Positions 33,727-39,474 of a stretch of 39,474 bases of DNA are shown here, piece after piece; positions within the stretch are counted from its first letter, which is position 1; each line of letters begins with the position of its first letter. The DNA is from Rhodanobacter sp. (GTDB lineage Bacteria > Pseudomonadota > Gammaproteobacteria > Xanthomonadales > Rhodanobacteraceae), in contig SCRO01000079.1 in assembly GCA_004298505.1 (NCBI GenBank), forward strand, positions 1-39,474. Direction: 5' to 3'. The notes beneath the pieces were generated by a model. That model worked only from the letters and a program-made list of their open reading frames with translations. It was not told where the DNA came from and searched no databases. The position numbers and the translations under genes were made by a program.

Positions 33727-36700
33727 ATGCCCAGCCTGATCAAACACCCGCCACTTCCGACCACCCCCCGACAACGCCGTTACTGGACACCACCGCACGG
33801 TTCCGCTCGGGCCCTGCTGCTGGCCGAAGTTGCGCGCTCACATGCAGGCCTGGTAGTGGTGGTGACGCGCGACACCCAGCGCGCGCAAGCACTGGAGACC
33901 GAGCTTGGCGTCTTTGCCGGCAACCTGCCGGTACTGCAATTCCCGGACTGGGAAACCCTGCCGTACGACGCGTTCAGCCCGCATCCGGAGATCGTCTCGC
34001 AACGCATCGCCACGCTGTACCGGCTACCGGGTGTGAAGCGTGGCGTCCTGGTGGTGCCGGTGGCTACCCTGATGCAGCGGATCGCGCCGCGATCGCACAT
34101 CACCGGCTCCGGTCTGATGTTGTCCAAAGGGCAGAAACTCGATCTTGCCAGCGAGCAGCGTCGGCTGCAAGCGTCCGGTTACCACCATGTGCCGCAGGTG
34201 GCCGAACCAGGCGATTTCGCGGTGCGCGGTGCGCTGCTCGACATTTTCCCGACGGGCACGGCCGAGCCGTACCGCATCGAACTGTTCGACGACGAGGTGG
34301 ATTCGATCCGCAGTTTCGACCCGGAAACCCAGCGCTCGCAGCAACAAGTGGACAAGATCGAGTTGCTTCCCGCCCGCGAATTTCCGCTGACCGACGAAGC
34401 CGCCAGGACATTTCGCAGCAACCTGCGCGAGCGCTTCCCGATCGACGTGCGCCACTGCCCGCTGTACCAGGACATGAAGGAGGGCGTGACCCCGGGCGGC
34501 ATCGAGTATTACTTGCCACTGTTCTTCGAACAAACCGCCACGCTGTTCGACTACCTCGCCGACAACGCGCTGTTCGTGCTGGGTGAAGGCGCCAACGAAG
34601 CCGCCGACCAGTTCTGGCTGCAGACCGCCGCGCGCTACGACCAGCGCGCGCACGACACCGAACGCCCGGTGCTGGCACCGACCGAGCTGTACCTGCCACC
34701 GGAAAAGCTGCGCGAACAACTCAACAAGCGCCTGCGCGTAGAGGTGGTCGAGACGACCCACGAGCATGCCGTCGACAGCGCCACCTTGCCAGCGCCCGAG
34801 CTGCCACTCAACCGCAAGGGCGAGGAGCCGGGCACCTCGCTCAAGCACTTCCTGTCCAGTTATCCCGGCCGCGTGCTGATCGTCGCGGATTCGGCGGGAC
34901 GGCGCGAGGCGTTGATCGATACCCTGGCGGCAGCCGGGCTGAAGCCGCAGAACGTCGAGAGTTGGCAGGCTTTTCTTGCCCGTCTTCCCGGCGAAAGCTC
35001 GAATGACGGGAAAGAGTCCAGCGACGAACCCACCAGGTTTGCGATCACCATCGCCTCATTGGAGCAGGGTTTTGCGTTGAACAAGCCCGCGCTCACCGTG
35101 CTCACCGAGCGCGAGTTGTATGGCGAGCGAGTGCGTACCGAGCGCGACCGTAAGCGTCGCCGCGGCACCGCGCGTGACCCTGAAGCGATCATTCGCGACC
35201 TCACCGAACTCACCCTCGGCGCACCGATCGTGCATGTCGACCACGGCGTGGGCCGCTACCAGGGCCTGGTCTCGATGGACGTGGGCGGCATGGATGGCGA
35301 ATTCCTCACCATCGCCTACGCCAAGGGCGACAAGCTGTACGTGCCGGTGTCGCAGTTGGGGCTGGTCAGCCGCTATTCCGGCACCGCTCCGGAGCTGGCA
35401 CCGTTGCATTCGCTGGGCGGCGACGCGTGGGAGCGCGCGCGCAGGAAAGCTGCGGAAAAAGTGCGCGACGTCGCCGCCGAACTGCTGGCGATCTATGCGC
35501 AGCGGCAGGCCCGTGGCGGCGAACCGATGTCGATCGATCGCCAGCTGGTGGAAGAGTTCGGCAGCACCTTCCCGTTCGAGGAGACTCCTGACCAGGAAAG
35601 CGCGATCGAGGCTGTGCTCGACGATCTTGCCGCGCCGCGCTCAATGGACCGGGTGATCTGCGGCGATGTCGGCTTCGGCAAGACCGAGGTGGCGCTGCGT
35701 GCTGCCTTCGCCACCGCCACCGCCGGCAAGCAGGTTGCCGTGCTGGTGCCCACTACCCTGCTCGCGCAACAGCACTACAGCAACTTTGCGGACCGTTTCG
35801 CCGACTGGCCGGTGCGGGTGGACGTGCTGTCGCGCTTCAAGTCCGCCAAGGAAGTAAGCGCGGCCCTGAAGCGCCTTGCCGACGGCCAGATCGACGTGAT
35901 CGTGGGGACGCACAAGCTGCTGCAGGCAGACGTCAAGTTCAAGAACCTCGGGCTGGTGATCGTGGACGAGGAGCAGCGCTTCGGCGTGCGCCAGAAGGAG
36001 CAGCTGAAGAAACTGCGCGCCGAGGTCGACCTGCTCACCCTGACCGCCACGCCGATCCCGCGCACGCTGAACATGGCGATGGCGGGCCTGCGCGACCTGT
36101 CGCTGATCGCCACGCCGCCGGCGCACCGTTCGGCCGTGCGCACCTTCATCTCCGCGTGGGATCCGGCGCTGATCCGCGAGGCACTGCAGCGCGAGCTGTC
36201 GCGCGGCGGCCAGGTGTATTACCTGCACAATGAGGTGCAGAGCATCGAACGCACCGTGCGTGAACTGGAGGCACTGGTGCCCGAAGCGCGCGTCCGCATC
36301 GCGCACGGCCAGATGCCCGAGCGCGAACTGGAAGGCGTGATGGCCGACTTCCACCGCCAGCGCTTCAACGTGCTGGTGTGCACCACCATCATCGAAACCG
36401 GCATCGACATCCCCACCGCCAACACCATCATCATCGACCGCGCCGACCATTTCGGCCTGGCCCAGCTGCACCAGTTGCGCGGGCGCGTGGGCCGTTCCCA
36501 CCACCGCGCGTATGCGTATCTCGTGGTGCCGGATCGCAAATCCATCACGGCCGATGCACAGAAACGACTGGAGGCCTTGGCTTCACTGGAAGAACTCGGC
36601 GCCGGCTTCACCCTGGCCACGCACGATCTGGAGATCCGCGGCGCCGGCGAACTGCTTGGCGACGAGCAATCGGGCCAGATCCAGGAGATCGGCTTCGGCC

Positions 36701-37227
36701 TCTACACCGAACTGCTGGACCGCGCGGTGCGCGCCCTGAAATCCGGCAAAGTGCCGGATTTCGACCTCAACAGCGAACACGAGACCGAGGTCGAGTTGCA
36801 CCTGCCCGCGCTGATTCCCGACGATTATCTCGGCGACGTGCACGCGCGGCTGACCTTGTACAAGCGCATCGCGAGCGCACGCAACGAAGACGAGTTGCGC
36901 GATTTGCAGGTGGAAATGATCGACCGCTTCGGCCTGTTGCCCGAACCTACCCGGCAGCTGTTCACCGTGGCCAGCCTGAAACTGCTGGCCACCCCGCTGG
37001 GCATCCGCAAGCTGGATTTCGGTGCCAACGGCGGTCGCATCACGTTTCGCGAAAAGCCCGAGGTGGATCCGCTGGCAATCATCAAGCTGATCCAGAGCCT
37101 GCCCCGCGTGTACAAGCTCGATGGCCAGGACAAGCTGAAGGTGATCCTCGACCTGCCCGGCGCCAGCGAACGGATACGCAGCGCACAGGAAGTATTGCTG
37201 CTGCTGGGTGCACGCCGCCCGCAATGA
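33727..37227 (+). CDS. mfd: Transcription-repair coupling factor
   Basis: The 1166-residue product is full-length Mfd, which removes RNA polymerase stalled at DNA lesions and recruits UvrA. In order: the UvrB-like region with PDWETLPYDAFSPHPEI, the RNA-polymerase-interacting domain with VHVDHGVGRYQGL, a RecG-like motor with Walker A GDVGFGKT (646-653), DEEQ (747-750) and TATPIPRTL, the helicase C half with HGQMPERELEGVM and QLRGRVGRS, and the C-terminal TRCF domain ending LLGARRPQ. No break is seen. The ATG at 33727 lacks a good ribosome site, but it begins at the family's usual place. Confidence 0.96.
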   Translation: MPSLIKHPPLPTTPRQRRYWTPPHGSARALLLAEVARSHAGLVVVVTRDTQRAQALETELGVFAGNLPVLQFPDWETLPYDAFSPHPEIVSQRIATLYRLPGVKRGVLVVPVATLMQRIAPRSHITGSGLMLSKGQKLDLASEQRRLQASGYHHVPQVAEPGDFAVRGALLDIFPTGTAEPYRIELFDDEVDSIRSFDPETQRSQQQVDKIELLPAREFPLTDEAARTFRSNLRERFPIDVRHCPLYQDMKEGVTPGGIEYYLPLFFEQTATLFDYLADNALFVLGEGANEAADQFWLQTAARYDQRAHDTERPVLAPTELYLPPEKLREQLNKRLRVEVVETTHEHAVDSATLPAPELPLNRKGEEPGTSLKHFLSSYPGRVLIVADSAGRREALIDTLAAAGLKPQNVESWQAFLARLPGESSNDGKESSDEPTRFAITIASLEQGFALNKPALTVLTERELYGERVRTERDRKRRRGTARDPEAIIRDLTELTLGAPIVHVDHGVGRYQGLVSMDVGGMDGEFLTIAYAKGDKLYVPVSQLGLVSRYSGTAPELAPLHSLGGDAWERARRKAAEKVRDVAAELLAIYAQRQARGGEPMSIDRQLVEEFGSTFPFEETPDQESAIEAVLDDLAAPRSMDRVICGDVGFGKTEVALRAAFATATAGKQVAVLVPTTLLAQQHYSNFADRFADWPVRVDVLSRFKSAKEVSAALKRLADGQIDVIVGTHKLLQADVKFKNLGLVIVDEEQRFGVRQKEQLKKLRAEVDLLTLTATPIPRTLNMAMAGLRDLSLIATPPAHRSAVRTFISAWDPALIREALQRELSRGGQVYYLHNEVQSIERTVRELEALVPEARVRIAHGQMPERELEGVMADFHRQRFNVLVCTTIIETGIDIPTANTIIIDRADHFGLAQLHQLRGRVGRSHHRAYAYLVVPDRKSITADAQKRLEALASLEELGAGFTLATHDLEIRGAGELLGDEQSGQIQEIGFGLYTELLDRAVRALKSGKVPDFDLNSEHETEVELHLPALIPDDYLGDVHARLTLYKRIASARNEDELRDLQVEMIDRFGLLPEPTRQLFTVASLKLLATPLGIRKLDFGANGGRITFREKPEVDPLAIIKLIQSLPRVYKLDGQDKLKVILDLPGASERIRSAQEVLLLLGARRPQ

Positions 37228-37601
37228 GGGGATGCCTGCCGGGCCGGCAGCTACCGCTGCGGCCCGATGGCCGGATACCTGACTGCAGGCAGGTGACCGT
37301 ACGCGTCCGGTCCGTGTCGTTTCGGGCGCATTGTGTTCAGGTGGGCCCGCATCACCTCAAGCAGACATCCGCTTTCGGACCATCGGCGCAGCGCGCACGC
37401 CGTTCTGAAGTGGTGGCACGACCTGTGCTTGACTTGTACCAGTCCGATCGGGCAGCGTTGTGTGTTGGATTCCGTGCCGCCCGGCGGCAGCACTGGCGAA
37501 CCGTCGCGCAGCTCAGGGAACGGCGCTGACAGGTCGTGCGCTGACAGAGCCGGATTTCACCAAGGATACGGGAGCGGGCTTCGCCTCACAGGGAAAGCAA
37601 A
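37228..37601. other. Intergenic region between mfd and the diguanylate cyclase gene
   Basis: It contains a stem CTGCCGG-G-CCGGCAG just after mfd (about 37237-37251) without a T-run, and the leader of the cyclase gene with AGGGA before its TTG start. I found no c-di-GMP riboswitch-like core and no convincing promoter. Confidence 0.45.
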
Positions 37602-39359
37602 TTGGAGAAGCGGATCACATTGCCACCCCGGGATCGCCTCTGGCGGCGCGGGTGCGGCTTTGCGTTTGGCCTGCTGCTCTGGCTTGGCGTTGCCCACGCC
37701 GCGGGCATGCCGCTGAATGGCGCCTGGGGCGAAGCCAGCCCGGGCGACACCCCGCAGAGCGTGCTGGAAGCCTATCGCGCCGGTCATCTGAAGAGTTTCG
37801 ATCCCTCGATGTTGCAGCAGTTTCCGCGCAACAAGCTGGGTAGTTGGGTAGTGCTCGCGGCGCAACCGCCCTGGGACAACGAGGAACGGGTGCTTACCGT
37901 CTATCCGCCTCCGATGGGTGCGATCAGCGTGATCGATGGCGGCCAGGCCGATATGCTGGCGGTCGACGATTTCAGCGCACCGGTCCACGGCCACGGCCGA
38001 CTGGCCTGGCGGATACCTTCGACCCAACCGGCCTCGGCACCGATCCTGCTGCGACTGGAACCGACCGAAACGATCAGCGCGCCGTTGCGTTTCCGGATTC
38101 TGCCCTGGAACGAGTACCTGCAGCAGGATGCGCAATGGCTGGTATTCGCCAGCGCCAGTTTTGCCGTGATGCTCGCCATGGTGCTGATGGCGCTGTTCTT
38201 CTCGCTGGTGCTGCGCGACGTCACCTACGCCTGGTATGCCGGCTACATCGTCTGCTACGCATTGATCCAGAGTATCCAGACCGGTTTCGTGTTCCATCCG
38301 CTGGAGTGGCAATGGCTGGCCGGCCATATCTGGCTGGCGGGCTCGGTCGCGGTGGCCTTGTCGGTGGCGTTCGCCTCGTTGTTCATGATGCGCTTCTGCG
38401 ATCTGCAGCAACACGCACCGCTGTTGCGGGTGCCAATCATGGCGCTGGCCGTCGGCATGATCCAGCTGGTACTGATGCGCTGCAGCGGCATCCCGCTGCT
38501 GATCGAGGTGGCGCAGGCCCTGCTCAACCCACTACTCATGATCGGCGCCATGCTGTTGCTGGTAGCCGCCATCGGCGCTGCCGCGCGCGGCTCGCGCCAG
38601 GCCTGGTTCTTCCTGGCCGGCTGGACTCCGCTGCTGCTGCTCACGGCATCAACCAGCGCCCAGGTCAACGGCGCCCTGCCCCGACTCGACTGGCTCAACG
38701 ACGCCAGCCTTGCCGGCGGTGCGTTCGAAGCGCTGGTGCTGTCACTGGGCCTGGCTGATCGGGCGCTGCGCCTGCGCCAGGATCGCGACGTGGTGCAGGT
38801 ATTGGCCGATCACGATTCGCTCACCCACACGCTCAACCGGCGCGCCTGGAACGAGCGCGCCAGCGCCATGCTGGCTTCCAGTCCGGCACGGCCGATCGCC
38901 GTGTTGTTCTTCGACCTTGATCACTTCAAGCTACTCAACGACCGGCATGGCCACAACTCCGGCGACCGCGCGCTGGTCGCCGTGGCCGCCACGCTCAGCG
39001 CCGAATTGCGTCCGCGCGACCTGTTCGCGCGCTACGGCGGCGAGGAATTTGTCGCCATGCTCGATGGCATCGACGCTGCGGAGGCCACGCAAGTGGCTAC
39101 TCGCCTGTGCCGACGCGTGCATCGGCTGGAAATTCCGGTGCGCAACGAACAACAGCTGCTCAGCATCAGCATCGGTGTAGCCATGCATCAGCACGGCGAC
39201 GCGCTGGAAGCGCTGGTCGAACGGGCCGACCAGGCGATGTATCGCGCCAAGCTGGACGGTCGCAACCGCGTGTGCCTCGACGAGGTTGCCGCCACGCCGC
39301 CGCGTACCGTAGCTGGCACGCACCTGCACGCCGTGGAAAAACGGCGCGACGACGCCTAG
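37602..39359 (+). CDS. Membrane diguanylate cyclase (7TM sensor-GGDEF)
   Basis: The 585-residue product has a signal-like N-terminus (GFAFGLLLWLGVAHAAG), a periplasmic domain to about 180, a block of about seven membrane segments (about 185-375) as in 7TMR-DISM sensors, and a GGDEF domain. The active site is GGEEF (479-483), with an inhibitory-site RxxD (RPRD, 470-473) five residues before it, so an active, product-inhibited cyclase is predicted. It makes c-di-GMP in response to a periplasmic signal. The start is TTG at 37602 with AGGGA upstream; a TTG at 37620 is an alternative. The stop TAG lies inside CTAGCAG, where a possible mobile-element end begins. Confidence 0.88.
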   Translation: MEKRITLPPRDRLWRRGCGFAFGLLLWLGVAHAAGMPLNGAWGEASPGDTPQSVLEAYRAGHLKSFDPSMLQQFPRNKLGSWVVLAAQPPWDNEERVLTVYPPPMGAISVIDGGQADMLAVDDFSAPVHGHGRLAWRIPSTQPASAPILLRLEPTETISAPLRFRILPWNEYLQQDAQWLVFASASFAVMLAMVLMALFFSLVLRDVTYAWYAGYIVCYALIQSIQTGFVFHPLEWQWLAGHIWLAGSVAVALSVAFASLFMMRFCDLQQHAPLLRVPIMALAVGMIQLVLMRCSGIPLLIEVAQALLNPLLMIGAMLLLVAAIGAAARGSRQAWFFLAGWTPLLLLTASTSAQVNGALPRLDWLNDASLAGGAFEALVLSLGLADRALRLRQDRDVVQVLADHDSLTHTLNRRAWNERASAMLASSPARPIAVLFFDLDHFKLLNDRHGHNSGDRALVAVAATLSAELRPRDLFARYGGEEFVAMLDGIDAAEATQVATRLCRRVHRLEIPVRNEQQLLSISIGVAMHQHGDALEALVERADQAMYRAKLDGRNRVCLDEVAATPPRTVAGTHLHAVEKRRDDA

Positions 39360-39474
39360 CAGCCTGTCGGACTTTAGTGGTCGAGGCGAGAATTCGGCTG
39401 TGCGAGGACAGATTTTCGACGGTTCGCCGGCCCATGGTGGTTCCATGGGCCAAGAATCGGCGGAAATATGGACC
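39355..39474 (+). repeat. Possible mobile-element end (CTAG motif copy 2), cut by window edge
   Basis: CTAGCAGCCTGTCGGACTT begins at the cyclase stop codon and matches 847-868. The following bases contain GCCCATGG-TGGTT-CCATGGGC (39431-39451), a perfect 8-bp stem. No open frame is evident before the edge. An IS inserted at CTAG is the best guess; the sequence needed to prove it is outside the window. Confidence 0.4.

Noticed and set aside
37500..37601. c-di-GMP riboswitch before the diguanylate cyclase gene
   Set aside because: The leader lacks the conserved core pattern of known c-di-GMP riboswitches.

Overview
The window looks like chromosome of a high-GC gammaproteobacterium, probably Xanthomonadales and perhaps Rhodanobacter-like. 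That is an inference from the housekeeping genes and the GC-rich palindromic repeats, not from a marker gene. It joins an accessory, visibly AT-richer segment (1 to about 11.6 kb) to a GC-rich core segment (about 13.4 kb to the end).

Accessory segment. It carries an acetone carboxylase system on the minus strand: acxR (sigma-54 activator), acxA, acxB and acxC. A -24/-12 promoter lies 107 bp before acxA and a dyad that could be the activator site lies further upstream. Downstream are a fused relic (start of a HyuA-like gene joined in frame to the end of a thiolase) and the start of an acyl-CoA synthetase. AcxABC would carboxylate acetone to acetoacetate; the CoA genes would have carried the product on, but that part is now damaged. 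Two copies of a hairpin element bracket acxAB, and a 154-bp nested foldback lies between acxC and the relic. A 2.4-kb IS with perfect 18-bp inverted repeats, encoding a frameshifted DruA-domain/Tn5-like transposase, separates acxR from acxA.

Junction. An IS1111-group IS110 element (11865-13444) sits in one arm of a GC-rich palindrome at the end of a DinG-type helicase gene. The target can be rebuilt to the base, and the long 3' noncoding region has hairpins expected of a guide RNA.

Core segment. On the minus strand are a DinG/YoaA helicase, a TPR lipoprotein, mrcB (PBP1B), an NAD(P)-binding protein, a membrane TPR protein, relA, hrpA with an in-frame repeat insertion, and a decayed M16 peptidase. 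On the plus strand are a Cyc2-like fused cytochrome-porin with an FNR-type promoter and a terminator, a decayed DJ-1/PfpI gene, a GNAT acetyltransferase, mfd and a 7TM-GGDEF diguanylate cyclase. The right edge shows what may be the end of another mobile element.
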